Shown piece after piece: positions 1 to 12,147 of a stretch of DNA of 64,000 nt. The stretch lies in the NCBI GenBank assembly GCA_035578905.1, contig JAQJVL010000112.1, forward strand, positions 1,328,104-1,392,103, in the 5' to 3' direction. Numbering within the stretch: the first letter of the stretch is position 1; each line of letters starts with the position of its first letter. A model generated the notes under the pieces. The model searched no databases. It was not told the origin of the DNA and saw nothing but the letters and a program-made list of their open reading frames with translations. A program made the translations under genes and the position numbers. The DNA comes from Stictocephala bisonia. Its lineage: Eukaryota; Arthropoda; Insecta; Hemiptera; Membracidae.

Positions 1-699
1 AATTCAGTCACAAAAAGATTTAAACCTTTATATTTTGATATATATTTAGGTATGTACACCAGCTACATATTTATAAATATATATTTGATTGTATCATTTT
101 ATCTTATAAGATATCATCTAATGCTTCTATTTAACATCACACTTTAACTAACCTGATAAATAAACAGTTTTATCATATCAGTTTAAGGTATAGTTGTTCT
201 TCTACTTTTAAAAAACCCAGAAATTTGTCTGTTTGAATCGAGAATTCTAAAATGTAACTAATCAATTGGACTTTACAGTTTAAGTCAGTTTCTAGTCATG
301 AGTTTTGGACGGAAATAACTCGCTTATATAGATTTGTATGGACAAGACTGATCGCTCTTCCCTATCCGTGCTTTGCACTGTGTTACATTAAGCCTCTTAT
401 TTGCAGGCGTCACTTCATCCACTACGCTTACGGCAGATTCCCACTTCCTCATATGCAGAATATCCATTTATATTTTATTACTTCAATCCACCCGTTTTAC
501 AAACAATTGTTCTTTTCATTATAGTTTTATACATTATACATATCTTCATAAGGATTCAACACTTGGCTAAACCGAACATTTATTACTAAGATTTAAATTG
601 AATCTTCTTGTTTTTTTATTTCCTTCTCTTCTTTTGAAACTGTATAAATGCTATAGTACTGAAAAAATGCATTGTCAAAAATTTTATCATTTATACAGT
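1..699. other. AT-rich DNA, no gene seen
   Basis: Only short open frames occur here (up to about 65 codons), overlapping in two frames and with no recognisable motif. I see no repeat of note and no splice-flanked exon. It is probably intergenic or intronic. Confidence 0.5.
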
Positions 700-1070
700 T
701 CAATCATTCATTCGTTATTAATACGCTGTTCGTCAATATATGGGCGGATATGAGGGTCGAATGAGTGTGATGAGTGAAGATGAACGAATGTAGTCATTGT
801 TACTAACTAAGGATGACTGTTCCTCAGAAAGAGCTATTTATTAATAGCCCAATAGCTAGTGCAACTAAGGATCCTACAGCTTTACGTAGAATCCGAACCA
901 CGTAGTGTTGGTCTTATTTTCAGGTAACTGATAACCCTTACACTCAGTTCTCTTGCCTACACACCTGAACCTTGAATACCATCCAACATGGACACCCCAG
1001 ATTTCTCAAGTAGAGTCCCCGTCGATGGCAGCCATTGAGCGGACACCGTATCAGTATTAAGGGAACCGAG
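700..1070 (-). mobile_element. tRNA-type SINE, second head type (copy 1)
   Basis: Reading the minus strand, the head lies near 1070 and the body runs down to an AT-rich tail near 700. The part from about 722 to 870 matches the 3' halves of the SINEs at 17.3, 26.7 and 29.1 kb almost word for word (ending in a conserved block read on + as GGGTCGAATGAGTGTGATGA or close variants). The upstream half is different and matches only the copy at 49.3-50.0 kb. A B-box-like GGTTCGGATTC is present on the minus strand near 895. The inference is a short interspersed element that shares a tail module with the first SINE family but carries a different head. The exact ends are uncertain and I see no clear target-site duplication. 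Confidence 0.55.
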
Positions 1071-4054
1071 AATTTAACATATCGCCTACTATCTATCTCC
1101 TCAACATGTTGTCTCCAAATAGCTGCGCCACCAATTATGACAATTAATTAAATGTCAATAAACCAAAAGAGGAATATGTTTAGGAAATGTTTAACTTATT
1201 TTATGAAAAATTACGTTTGATAGATGTAATATTTCTTTTTAATTAATTATTCCCCATCAGTTTTCTAGGATAGAAAAAGAAAAGGCTGTGCCTCATTTTA
1301 TACCATTTCGACGAGAAAATTTGAAAGTTCTGTCCAAAGACAAGTTGACATGTTGGTGATTAAAAATAAATTTGATTTTTTTGTGAAATAAAAAAATAAT
1401 CCGATAAAAGTTATATATTTTAAGTCAGACATTTATACTGTGTTAGTAGTATGTTGTACTGACTATTAAATTCACAATTGTTATGCAGTTTCTTTTTTTT
1501 CTGTCTTATGTTTAAACATTTATTTTTCACCTATTACTTTGTGCAGACTGTTATTGCTTCAACAATCAAGAGCACAGATGTGCGTATCAATGGAACAGTG
1601 GCTAGTGTGCAACATCTTGCTTTTTTCTATTAACTGGATTTTAGGTACGATTATTTAACAGTCATATTCATTCATACATTTTCATAAATCAATTGTTCAT
1701 TTTTGTTTATCAAATATTGGCCTCTTATCGTTTTCTCCAATATTCTTTCATCCTTTCAGTTGTGGACTTTTTTCTTCTTCAGACATTTTTATTTCAGTTT
1801 TGTGTTTAGATTTTCTTGGAACCACAAATGTCGGTTATATAGCTTGTTTCTAAGGTTATTTCACTCTCTAATTATTCTTCCAAAAATATTTAATTTATGT
1901 AAGTCTTCTTAAACATTCCAATTGTTTTTTCTTTTGTGTTAAAGTTTTATAACCCTTCTAAAACTAAAAAAGTTTTTAATTTTAGAATTCCACAGCATAT
2001 ACCTCTATTCATTGTTTTATTTTAAAATAATAAAATAAAAGTAGTTTTTTAGTTATCATGATACGTGATGATAAAATGTACCGAGTATTAAAATTGTATG
2101 ACGTTCAATTAGTAAACAAACAAAAAATAGACCAAACATATTATCAACTTAAGTGTTACACTCTAAGATTAAAGCGGTGAAGGAAAATCATATTTAGTAT
2201 GAGCCATTGAAAACTTCAATATGGTCAAGTTAGTACATAAAATGTTTATTCAGCACTTTATATTTATAACGAGTTCCCCTCTAAGTCAAGCACTCATTTG
2301 CCTTTAACCTAGCAACTGGCAATTGACGAAGCTGGGTAGTTGCGATAAGAAAGTCAGGATTAACCCGTTATAACAGAGGGCAGGCAAGGAGAGTAACATT
2401 TTAGGATGATCATAAGCAAGACTGGAACTGTTATGGCGGGGTCTAATCTAAATTGTTTTAGCTTAACAGGACCAAGCCGTGAAGTTATGCCAACGACGTG
2501 GGGCTTTTGTAACTTAACCTCTACAGTAAATGATTCTTAGTGTAATGCCTAAATAGTTGGCCCTCTAGACAAGAACCTTTTAGAACATTAGTGTAGTAAC
2601 AAAATATGGTGTTTAGTCGGTTCTATAACACAACTGCAGTAATATTTTACATATTGTCACCACTTTAACAATGCATAAAATGTATAACAATAGTAAAAAC
2701 TGTTACTAATCAAAATAAACAAAAAATATTGGTTTAAGAATTTTTAGGGGGATTTGACATGGCAGAAAAAATAATCAAACCGTGAAGAACCTGATACATA
2801 TTTGAAAAAGCCAAAATCAAAAGTTTAAAGAAAAGCCTAAACATAAGGCAAGGTTAAAAGGAACAGCATACGAATGACGAAATATCATATAAAACGGAAA
2901 AAGCTAACACTTTTCAAAAATAAGTTACTTTATCATTATATGACTGGTTATTACAAAACATTTGTATATTGTAATCAATAATAAGTGGCATATTTATACA
3001 TTTGCCTATACTGTATTTAAGATATTGAATAAGTGCCTGCCCTAAACCACCTATATATTGTATATTACTTTTTAAATATTATAATCATACGTTCGACATT
3101 TGTAACACCTTGTAAACTTTAAATAAATAAAATACACAAAATAAACACTTTTTTTGACTAAAATAGGTTAAAAAAGTAATTATACATAAAAATGAGATTT
3201 TTAAGAATCAGTATAACATGCTAATAACGCAGTGTACATTTATGACTTTAAAAAATAACTTCTATCGGTTAACTTTTTTACTAAATAGAAAAATGAAATT
3301 GTTCAGTAATCATCAATATGTCAACTTGTAATTATGGAACCAATAATTAATCGAAAAGAAATATTATCTTTATCAACCATCAATTTGGCTAATGTAAGTC
3401 GAACATTTCACAAACATATTCCTCTTAGTTTAATTAAAATTCATAGTAAATAAAATTTATTTTAACAATATAGTGGTAGATCACAGTTTTACACGTTCAT
3501 TTAAGAAATAAGAATTTACCTTATCCAAAAAAGGTGGCAAAAACGTTTTATATGGAATATAACCACAATTCATTTGTTGATTTTAAAACCCTACACCGAT
3601 GCATGACCAATAACATTTTAATGACCATCAAACAATAGTTAATGGATATTTAACTGCAAGATGTATGCTCCGATAATGAATTTCGCATACTATGCTAATC
3701 AGCTCAGCATTATTTATCTGTCGATCGTGACGCTCTAACAGAAATATTTATCGTACAAAATGCGTATTCTCTCCCAAGTGAGGGATAAAATGTACCTTTT
3801 CCATTTAGCTGTTTACTTAACAATATAAAATACACGTATAATATAAAATAATTCTTTAATCTTCCTCTTACACTATCAATTATTTTGTAACAGATATATG
3901 ATCTTAAATCCAGATAAACGAATACAACACCATTATTTTTTTAATCAAAAACTAAATGCCTAATAGGTAAAAATAGATTAAACTTTCCACCTAAGAATAT
4001 AAGATGTAACACAGAGAAAGAATAAACAGAGTAAATGATTGTAGTGTAGGCCAA
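1071..4054. other. AT-rich DNA with one GC-richer block
   Basis: Mostly AT-rich, low-complexity sequence with no supported exon. A GC-richer patch at about 2270-2540 is not recognised and has no long frame. The frame at 1703-1912 is phenylalanine-rich and looks like chance translation of T-rich DNA. Confidence 0.4.
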
Positions 4055-4405
4055 CCCACACTTGTACAGTGGTAACAGTGGTATTGGCCCACCCGCCCAC
4101 CCCTACACGTAAAGTGGTACTGACCCACCTGCCCGCCCCTACACGTACAGTGGCACTGACCCACTCGCCTGCCCCTACACGTACAGTGGTATTGACCCAC
4201 CCACCCATACACGTACAGTGGTATTGACCTACCCGCCCACCCATACACGTACAGTGGCACTGACCGACCCGCCCGCCCCTACACGTACAGTGGCACTGAC
4301 CCACCCGCCCGCACCTACACGTAGAGTGTTATTGACCCTACCGCACGCCCGTACACGTACAGTGGTATTGTCCCACCCGCCCGCCTGTACACGTACAGTG
4401 GTACC
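4055..4405. repeat. ~36-bp minisatellite, G-rich on minus strand (locus 1)
   Basis: About nine tandem units made of a C-rich half (CCCACCCGCCCACCC) and a TACACGTACAGTGGTA half, joined by ATTGACC. The minus strand carries four closely spaced G-triplets per unit (GGGTGGGCGGGTGGG), which fits the standard G-quadruplex pattern. Related units recur at 4.74, 12.87, 13.08, 15.16, 28.38 and 62.27 kb. Overlapping frames on both strands here are repeat translations, not genes. Confidence 0.85.
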
Positions 4406-4640
4406 ATCGTTGGAACATCATCAAACTATCAAGTATCATCGTTGAGAACCATCAAACCATGAAATATCATAGTTGAGTACATTATCAAACTATCATCGGT
4501 GAGTACATCGTGAAAGTATCGAGTATTATAATGGAAAACATCATCCGACCATGAATTATCATCGCTGAGAGCATCGTCAAACTATCAAGTATTATCGTCA
4601 AGTGATTCACCAAACAATAAAGTATCGAGTTTCACCCTTA
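4406..4640. repeat. Degenerate ~40-bp tandem repeat
   Basis: About six diverged units of the kind ATCATCAAACTATCAAGTAT plus CATCGTTGAGAAC follow the G-rich minisatellite directly. The units differ by several substitutions and indels each, so the array is older than the one to its left. Confidence 0.65.
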
Positions 4641-4739
4641 TTGAATTGTACAGTTTAATTGAAGTGCACTTGTTAATTGGGTTGAACTAGTGATTTTAAA
4701 CACTCTTTTACAAATTATAACTACATATAATAAAAAATT

Positions 4740-5012
4740 CTTGCTATTGACCCACCCGCCCACCCATACACGTACAGTGCTATTGAGTCAATACCACTGT
4801 ACATGTATGGGCGCAGAGTTCAATATTAGATGGGGTAGATCTCTTTCATACTCCCACCCAACCATACACGTATTGTGGTACTAACCCACTCACCCGTCCA
4901 TACACGTACAATGGTACTGACCCGCCCATACATGTACAGTGGTATTGACTCACCCGCCCACCCATACATGTACAGTGGTATTGACCCACCCATACATGTA
5001 CAGGTAAAGCTT
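4740..5012. repeat. ~36-bp minisatellite (locus 2)
   Basis: The same unit as at 4.06 kb, in the same orientation, in about seven copies broken by an unrelated stretch around 4805-4850. Some units have lost the C-rich half and keep only TACATGTACAGTGGTA. Confidence 0.8.
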
Positions 5013-5116
5013 TAATATAGACATACAATAGTGTGTCGAGTTGGTGTCGAGTAGTTATTTCCCCAATATAATATGTAATGGAAGGCAAAGCATCTTGTCA
5101 TCATCTCCCTTATTTC

Positions 5117-5245
5117 TTTCAGCTCTAATAGGATAAACGTAGCAAATATTACTACAAATGTATAAAGATGTAGACGACATTAGTTGTAATCTTTATATAA
5201 CACCCACTGAAGCGTTCGCTGTGGCCGTAAGAGAACCTCTGTTTC
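5117..5245 (+). repeat. Dispersed repeat, inverted partner at 9.11 kb
   Basis: About 84 bp (5161-5244) are identical, apart from one base, to the reverse complement of about 9113-9200. Weaker similarity extends outward to about 5117 and 9235. No protein or tRNA-like motif is visible. It may be two independent insertions of one repeat or the terminal inverted repeats of a 4.1-kb element. Confidence 0.7.
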
Positions 5246-5740
5246 TTTTTTCTCTGTGGATGTAACAATTATTATTTATCTTAGTATATTTTCTCTATGA
5301 TAGTACTTCTCTCCAATTACGTAACAGTTCGATAAATTGTAAAGGTCATAATTTGCTGTGCTACATTGATACTGTATCAGTGAATACTTACTACATTACG
5401 CATAATCTTGCTATTTTCAGCATCCTTCTCACTTCTCCCAAGACCCCTAACCCTGAACTTAGAATAGAATTTGTAAAAGATGCTTTCATTAATTTAGATA
5501 AATTAATACAAAACAAAATGATTATTATGAGGGCCTTAGAAAATGTATAAAATGCATAAGTATTAATAATTATATTTATCATTAGTTTTACTTCAAATGT
5601 TACTTTACATTTAATTGAGTGTTTAATTTATATAATTAATGCAAGGATATGCAATATTTTAGAGATAAAATGTTTTACTGCACATTTAAAATTTAATTTG
5701 TATTTATTTCACTGTTAATGCTAAATCTGCCCACTCTTTA
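5246..5740. other. Possible but unconvincing exon-like frame
   Basis: A frame of about 42 codons follows a TTTTCAG acceptor-like site at about 5415-5421 and ends at a stop near 5550. Its translation is hydrophilic and looks helix-prone. There is no homology I recognise and no partner exon. I list it only as a candidate. Confidence 0.15.
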
Positions 5741-6110
5741 TTGATTATTTTCAGTCAACAATCGAACCTAACATCTCCAATCAGCTGATTGGTGCAACAA
5801 TAATCAAGTTGGTACCACTGTGACTGTGCTGCCAACCGCAGCCAGTTAAATTGCAAACCGGGAACTTCCTGAATCCATTACTCGGTCGATTGAGCTGACA
5901 CAGTTTCTGTCGGCGCTAAATTGGCAAATAGTTGGTGTGGCTTATCAGATGGCTATCTAGCTATCAACTTTGGCTACCGAAGAGTCGGGTTTCAGATACT
6001 ATCGACACTGCGCGTGTCGCAGTGTTAGCTACAAACGTCCCTTCTCTGTGGAATGCTGCTCCGATGCATCAATGTTTGTATTCCCAGGCGCTAGAGTAGA
6101 AAGCTGACCT
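5741..6110. other. GC-richer block with palindromes, unidentified
   Basis: The base composition is clearly richer in G+C than the surroundings. It contains the perfect 16-bp palindrome CCAATCAGCTGATTGG (5777-5792) and the inverted repeat CACTGCG-5 nt-CGCAGTG (6006-6024). There is no open frame longer than about 40 codons. It could be a regulatory block, an untranslated exon or an old repeat; the sequence does not decide. Confidence 0.3.
5777..5792. promoter_or_regulatory. Perfect 16-bp palindrome with CAGCTG E-box core
   Basis: CCAATCAGCTGATTGG is its own reverse complement and has an E-box core flanked by CCAAT/ATTGG. The inner ATCAGCTGAT also occurs twice at 15.40-15.43 kb, and TCAGCTGATC occurs at 17.46 and 41.59 kb. 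Binding by any factor is not shown. Confidence 0.3.
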
Positions 6111-8022
6111 AAGATGAAAAATGTCTCTTTCTATGAATATAAAGATGGCTTTTCATTTTGGGTACCAATTTGCATACGACATAAGGATAAATGGCTGGGA
6201 ACAAGATATTTCTACATAAAATCATCCATAACTTACATGTTTGTACTGACGGATGAAAGAATAATTTGCCCAATTTAAATAGAGAGGAGGTTTGTTTGGT
6301 CTGAGGTCCATGCTCAATATTCGAAGATTGAAAACTAATTTTAAACTGTTAGAGTTAATATAATACTAACAATTATAATGTTAATCACTTACTTTATTGA
6401 TAGTGTTATTTTTGTTATTAAACTATCTAAACTTACTTTTATACTTCTAACAATAGTATTAATATTGAAGAGGGAGAGATATAATTTTTATGAAAAATCA
6501 AAAGTTGTTAAGAATTTTTTTCATTTTGTTGGTTCCAATTTAATACTTGTTAAATATTAAACATGTTATAATTGTTCATCACAGGCGCAAGCTACATTAA
6601 ACGAAGATTGATTCAAAAATGTGTTAAAGATGACCTTAAAATCAATATGTTTACTAGCAGTACTACTAGAAATAACTATCTTTAACTTTTGACATAACTT
6701 ATTAGCTGACTCAATTTAGAGTGTAGATCTTTTATATTAGTAGTTTATTTTAATTTACTAACAAAATTAAAATCAAAGAGACTTTTAGATGTAAAAAAGA
6801 ACATTTAATATTTCTTAGAACAAATACTACTGTATATGTAATTCTACATAGTATTTAGGTTGGGTGATTTACGAACAATAAATATCATATGTGGAAGTAT
6901 TGAAAAAAAACATTGTTCAACTATATGACCATGTGAATTTAAAAAAATGTACATACAACATTTTTAAAATTAATCTATTTTTGTTTTAATTTGCAATTAC
7001 TTGATGAAGGTTTTTACATAGAATATAGCCCATATTTCTCGTTAATTAGTTTTTGTTCAGAAGTTAGAAGCTTTAATTGTCCACAAAAATGGTTAAGGAT
7101 CTGTGTCCTTAAAATGTTTGTATATGGAAGTAGGTGACGACAGCGGAGAAATGTAGTACAAACTGCACCACCAGGTTGCAGCACGAGTAAGGTCCCAGCT
7201 CCTCGCTCGTCCTAAGTAAATATTGTTGGAAAACATGAACCCGATACCACACTGACTGATTGCTTTGCTCTTCGGTCCACAAACGTTGTTCACGGCTTTT
7301 AGTTACAGACGATGTGATTCCATACAACTTTTCATGGAGTCTTTTCTTTTTTTTATTCTTGTCACTATGAGTATAACCCACACAGCATACGAAGGAGTTG
7401 ACTGCTACTTAGCCAAGCCCTCTTCAATAATTGTTTTGCTAGATTATTTATTAATTGGTCCTACTTTTTTATATAGTATAATGGTTTAGATACAGGCACT
7501 TAAAATAAGGTAAAGAATGTTTTCGAATAACTTTAAAATACAAGTAAAAAACAATAGTAGTACAGCAATTAATACACTAATATGTAATTTTTTTTAATGA
7601 AACTTCTACAGAACATTTTTGGATAAACTTACCGAGTCAATCTAGATTTTATTTGAACAACTTTAAACGTACATAAACAAACTTTTTAGACCTCAACTGT
7701 TGTACAGTCAAATCTCCTTACTCAGCCAATGTTCATAATTATTTGAAATGCCCAGGAAGTTATATTAAAATGTAAATACATGATATTTAGAGTAGACAAT
7801 GTATATATTTAGGTATAATCAATTTCACATGTAATATTGACCATTTTTGCTATTCTCAGACCATTAGGATTAACAAAAGAATGTCTTAATAATTGATAAA
7901 TTCGCTTTCTCTGTGAATCTCTTCTCTGTGAACTTGGTTGGATTGAAAACTCATAAATAGTTTATAATTTGTATTATGAATTTAACAAACATAACATAAA
8001 TTGTAAAGAATGGGCCCCACTA
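6111..8022. other. AT-rich DNA with a GC-richer patch at 7.08-7.40 kb
   Basis: No gene is supported. Overlapping frames of 66-90 codons occur on both strands at 7093-7489, a GC-richer patch, but none has a recognisable domain or good splice sites. Confidence 0.4.
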
Positions 8023-8273
8023 TACAGGGTGTCCCGTAAGTAACCAGCCAAACTTCTGGAGGTCATTCCTTGGGTTAAAACAAACCAAAAATTTCATGTG
8101 TACAAATCGTCTATCTCGCTCCATTATCCGGCTATCTGTCTGTATGTGTTTTTTACTAAAAACTTAATATCTCAAAGGTTATTTAAGATAAAACCATGAA
8201 AATTGGTATGAATGTTGATCTTTACAGTATGCATGTACTATTTGAGTTTCATTTTTTTACAACAATATTTTTC

Positions 8274-8284
8274 AAAATGGCGGC
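8274..8284 (+). promoter_or_regulatory. YY1/Pho-like motif in MITE arm
   Basis: AAAATGGCGGC matches the YY1 consensus AAnATGGCGGC (known for the YY1/Pho zinc-finger family). It is read on + here, with a mirrored copy at 8645-8655 on the other arm. Occupancy is unknown. Confidence 0.35.
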
Positions 8285-8644
8285 CATTTTAAATTTTTAA
8301 AGCCAAATATCTTAATAACCTTAAATTTTACTAAAAACGTGTAAGTTACAAAAAAGTTTAAGAATTTATGTCTATAAATAATTATATAAAAAGTTTTAAG
8401 ATTGAACAACTATTAACTGAGAAATTACAATTCTATCAAATAAAAATATGCTTGATATTAATAAAATTGAAAACTTTAGTGTTCAAATTCGATAAAAATT
8501 GTAATTTCTCAGTTAATAGTTGTTCAATATTAAAACTTTTTATATAATTATTTATAGAAATAAATTCTTAAAATTTTTTGTAACTTATAAGTTTTTAGTA
8601 AAATTGAAGGTTATTAAGATATTTGGCTTTAAAAATTTAAAATG

Positions 8645-8655
8645 GCCGCCATTTT
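8645..8655 (-). promoter_or_regulatory. YY1/Pho-like motif, mirrored copy
   Basis: GCCGCCATTTT on + is AAAATGGCGGC on the minus strand. It is the inverted-arm partner of the site at 8274. Confidence 0.35.
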
Positions 8656-8901
8656 GAAAATATTGTTGTAAAAAAATGAAATTTAAATAGTACATGCATA
8701 CTGTAAAGATCAACATTCATACCAATTTTTATGGTTTTATCTTAAATAACCTTTGAGATATTAAGTTTTTAGTAAAAAACACATACAGATAGCCGGATAA
8801 TGGAGCGAGATAGACGATTTGTACACATGAAATTTTTTGTTTGTTTTAACCCAAGGAATGACCTCCAGAAGTTTTGCTGGTTACTTACGGGACACCCTGT
8901 A

Positions 8902-9112
8902 TAGGCCCATACGTACCTACCTACTTGCATGAAATAAATTTAAAATGTGTCTTAGTACAGATTTCATAATTATCTCTATATAAAAACTTATTTATATTTG
9001 GTAATTTAAGACTAAGTAGTGCCATTACGATTTAGTTTTGTACATGCCTATATTTAAACTAGATTCATTAGTTTATGGTTCAACTATTTATTCTTGTCAA
9101 AAATTTGGGTAA
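8902..9112. other. AT-rich spacer
   Basis: Short AT-rich stretch between the fold-back element and the inverted dispersed repeat; nothing recognised. Confidence 0.4.
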
Positions 9113-9235
9113 TAAACAGAGGTTCTCTTACGGCCACAGTGAACGCTTCAGTGGGTGTTATATAAAGATTACAACTAATGTCGTCTACATCTTTATACAT
9201 AGGTAGTAATAATTACTACATTTATCCTCGTAGAG
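9113..9235 (-). repeat. Dispersed repeat, inverted partner of 5.12 kb
   Basis: Reverse complement of the block at 5117-5245, with one mismatch over the best 84 bp. Similarity fades toward 9235. Confidence 0.7.
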
Positions 9236-9610
9236 TTGGGAAGGATAAAAATTCTTATCAAATATTCTCTTTCTAAATATCTTTGTAACACATTATTTTT
9301 GTAAAGTCATAGTTGTTTCAGCTCATACTTTATAAAACTTGATCCTTGAAAGTATCACAATAAAGAGACTTACAATGTGACTCCAATAAGGAGCGACAAA
9401 CCCTCATACATAGATCCCAGTATGTTAAAAATATCGTATGATATAAACCATATAAGCAGAATACATTCCTGAATATGAAATGTGAGTGAATATGTTTTCT
9501 CAAATACCTTTGTTATATTGATACATTGTACAAAATAACAAGTAGACATCAGTATTCTCTCTCATTCCGAGGATAGGTGGGCCATAATAATATAAGGTTG
9601 ATGATGATTT
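9236..9610. other. AT-rich DNA, nothing recognised
   Basis: No frame, repeat or RNA-like structure that I can support. Confidence 0.4.
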
Positions 9611-10480
9611 GATTGGCCAGCAACAGTCCTATTTAGGGAGAGTTAGCAAGCCAGCAATAATTGTATTTAGGGAGAGTTGGAAGGCCAGCAACAGTCGTAT
9701 TTAGGGAGAGTTGGAAGGCCAGCAATAATTGTATTTAGGGAGAGTTGGAAGGCCAGCAATAATTGCATTTAGGGAAAGTAGGCAGGCCAGTAATAATTTG
9801 ATTTAGGGAGAGTTGGCAGGCCAGCAATAATTGCATTTAGGAGAAGTAGGCAGGCCAGTAATAATTTTTTTTAGGGAGAGATGGAAGGCCAGTAATAATC
9901 GTATTTAGGGAGAGTTGGCAGGCCAGCAATAATCGTATTTAGGGAGAGTTAGAAGGCCAGCAATAATTGCATTTAGGGAAAGTAGGCAGGCAAGTAATAA
10001 TTTTATTTATGGAGAGTTGGCAGGCCAACAATAATTGCATTTAGGAGAAGTAGGCTGGCCAGTAATAATTTTTTTTAGGGAGAGATGGAAGGCCAGCAAT
10101 AATTGTATTTAGGGAGAGTTGGAAGGCCAGCAATATTTGTATTTAGGGAGAGTTGGCAGAACAGCAATAATCGTATTTAGGGACAGTTGGAAGGCTAGCA
10201 ATAATTTCATTTAGGGAGAGTTAGCAAGCCAACAACGTTCGCATGTATGGAGTGTTAGCAGCCAGCAACGGTTATATTTTGGAAGAGTTAACATGCCAGC
10301 AAAAATTGTTGTTATAAAGAGTTAGTAGGCCAGCAACAGTTGTATTTTGGAAGAGTTAGCTGAGCAGTATAAGTCGTGCTTGGAAAATTGTGTTATCTAT
10401 TTTTCCAATATGGGTAATATTCAGGCTTCGGAATGCTGAGCTAGGTAGGCCAGTAGTAGTTGTGTAAGATTTGGTGTAGT
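9611..10480. repeat. ~34-bp minisatellite, about 25 units
   Basis: The unit reads about TTTAGGGAGAGTTGGAAGGC followed by CAGCAATAATTGTA. Units vary between AAGGC/CAGGC and CAATAATT/CAACAGTC. Divergence rises toward the right end (from 10.2 kb), where units lose the AGGGAGAG block. This gradient is typical of an array that is homogenised in its centre. Confidence 0.85.
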
Positions 10481-10900
10481 TGGTTAGTAAATGTAACTGA
10501 TTATATTTTGAGATATTTAAATTAAATATCTCAAAGTTGTCTTTTCTCTTTTAAATATATATATATATATACTCGATTATAACTTATATTTATGTATTAA
10601 ATTAAATTCCTATATATTTATATTTTTAATTAGTCCCCGCCTTTTACTTCTGATTTACTTCTGATTACCACTTCAAACCACTAACGAAGGACACCCACTG
10701 GAAGCACATTAGTTGCCGCCATCAAGATACTTTCACTTTATCTTAAAGAAAAGCAATGCCTATATACCAAACACTTAGCATTTATTTTTATGAATTGAAT
10801 ATTTAATTTAAGTGTATCATTGCAATACTTTATCAATGGTATAGTTAGACAAAAAATAAAAATTATATGTAATGGGCTAAACCCTTTTTGCCTGTAATAT

Positions 10901-10961
<61 letters not shown>

Positions 10962-11159
10962 CCTAAACATTCCTTTTTAAATTATTAGAAAACTACCAAC
11001 AAAAAAGGAGTTTTAGTATTTCAACTCCAAGCTACGTATCTAGTCACGATAAATTTTTAATGACTTTACCAATTTCAACGTATCCTAGATAATTGGATTC
11101 TTGAATTTACCATAATCATCGTAAGCTATAAAAGGTTAGTAATTAAATACATCCTAACA
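10481..11159. other. AT-rich spacer with TA microsatellites
   Basis: Contains short (TA)n runs at about 10553-10570 and 10896-10959 with no gene signal between them. Confidence 0.6.
10896..10959. repeat. (TA)n microsatellite
   Basis: About 60 bp of nearly uninterrupted TA dinucleotide with one AATA interruption. Confidence 0.95.
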
Positions 11160-12147
11160 TACAGGGTGTCTTAAAAGTCCCACCCCCCCCCCCCTATTAA
11201 CTTTCTTATGAATACAGATAAAGTGATTTACTTCTGGGAATGTTTATATAACCAACTAAGGAGTTTTTTATGTATGCAAATTTTTTACACCCCCTCTGAA
11301 AAGGGGGTAGTTTGGGGGTATGTCAAAATTTTTAAATAGGAACTCCTATCAAATGATACATCATTTTAAAGGTAATATTAAAAGAAGAAGAATGGCGGAA
11401 ACTAGAGGTCTCTAACATTAGTCTATCAAATTTGGTGGCAGTTTAAAGTTGGAATTATTTCATAAAACCCCCGCAGCTTGTTACATTTAAAATTGTTGGA
11501 AGGCAGACAAAACATTCACCCACCAGTTAGTTTTGAGAACTGATTACACCTAATCGTAAAACAAGTCATTACAAGAATCAAGAAACACCAAAAACCACAA
11601 ATAACATAGCATTTATTTGGTTTTGGTTTGTCTGACCAAAGTCCAGTAGGACAACATGGGACTTTGGTCAGACAAACCAAAACCAAATAAATGCTATGTT
11701 ATTTGTGGTTTTCGGTGTTTGTTGATTCTTGTAATAACTTGCTTGACGATTAGGTGTCATCAGTTCTCAAAACTAACTGGTGGGTGAATGTTTTGTCTGC
11801 CTTACAACAATTTTAAATGTAACAAGCTGCGGGGGTTTTATGGAATAATTCCAACTTTAAACTGCCACCAAATTTGATAGACTAATGTTAGAGACCTCTA
11901 GTTTCCACCATTCTTCTTCTTTTAATATTACCTTTAAAAGGATGTGTCATTTGATAGGGGTTCCTATTTAAAAATTTCGACGTACCCCCAAACTACCCCC
12001 TTTTGAGAGGGGGTGTAAAAAATTTGCATACATAACAAAACTCCTTAGTTGGTCATATAAACATTCCCAGAAGTAAATCACTTTATCTGTATTCATAAGA
12101 AAGTTAATAGGGGGGGGGGGGGGGTGGGACTTTTAAGACACCCTGTA
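11160..12147. mobile_element. Near-perfect 988-bp fold-back element, TACAGGG ends
   Basis: The left arm 11160-11644 and the right arm 11659-12147 are inverted copies at high identity with a loop of only about 14 bp. The ends are TACAGGGTGTCTTAAAAGTC and its complement, with TA at each edge. A poly-C run near the left end is mirrored by a poly-G run near the right. There is no open frame of note. It would form a ~485-bp hairpin when single-stranded or transcribed. I infer a long-TIR MITE of the same group as 8.02 kb, and the high arm identity suggests recent activity or gene conversion. Confidence 0.9.

Larger units (their letters stand above)
8023..8901. mobile_element. Fold-back MITE with ~410-bp arms, TACAGGG ends
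   Basis: The left arm (8023-8433) and right arm (about 8497-8901) are inverted copies of each other with few differences, separated by a ~63-bp loop. The ends read TACAGGGTGTCCCGTAAGT and its complement, flanked by TA. There is no coding capacity. The same TACAGGG/TGTC start is shared with elements at 11.16, 13.22 and 61.19 kb, and the 13.22-kb one carries a mariner-type transposase relic. That suggests a non-autonomous Tc1/mariner-type element. Each arm carries an AAAATGGCGGC motif. Confidence 0.85.
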
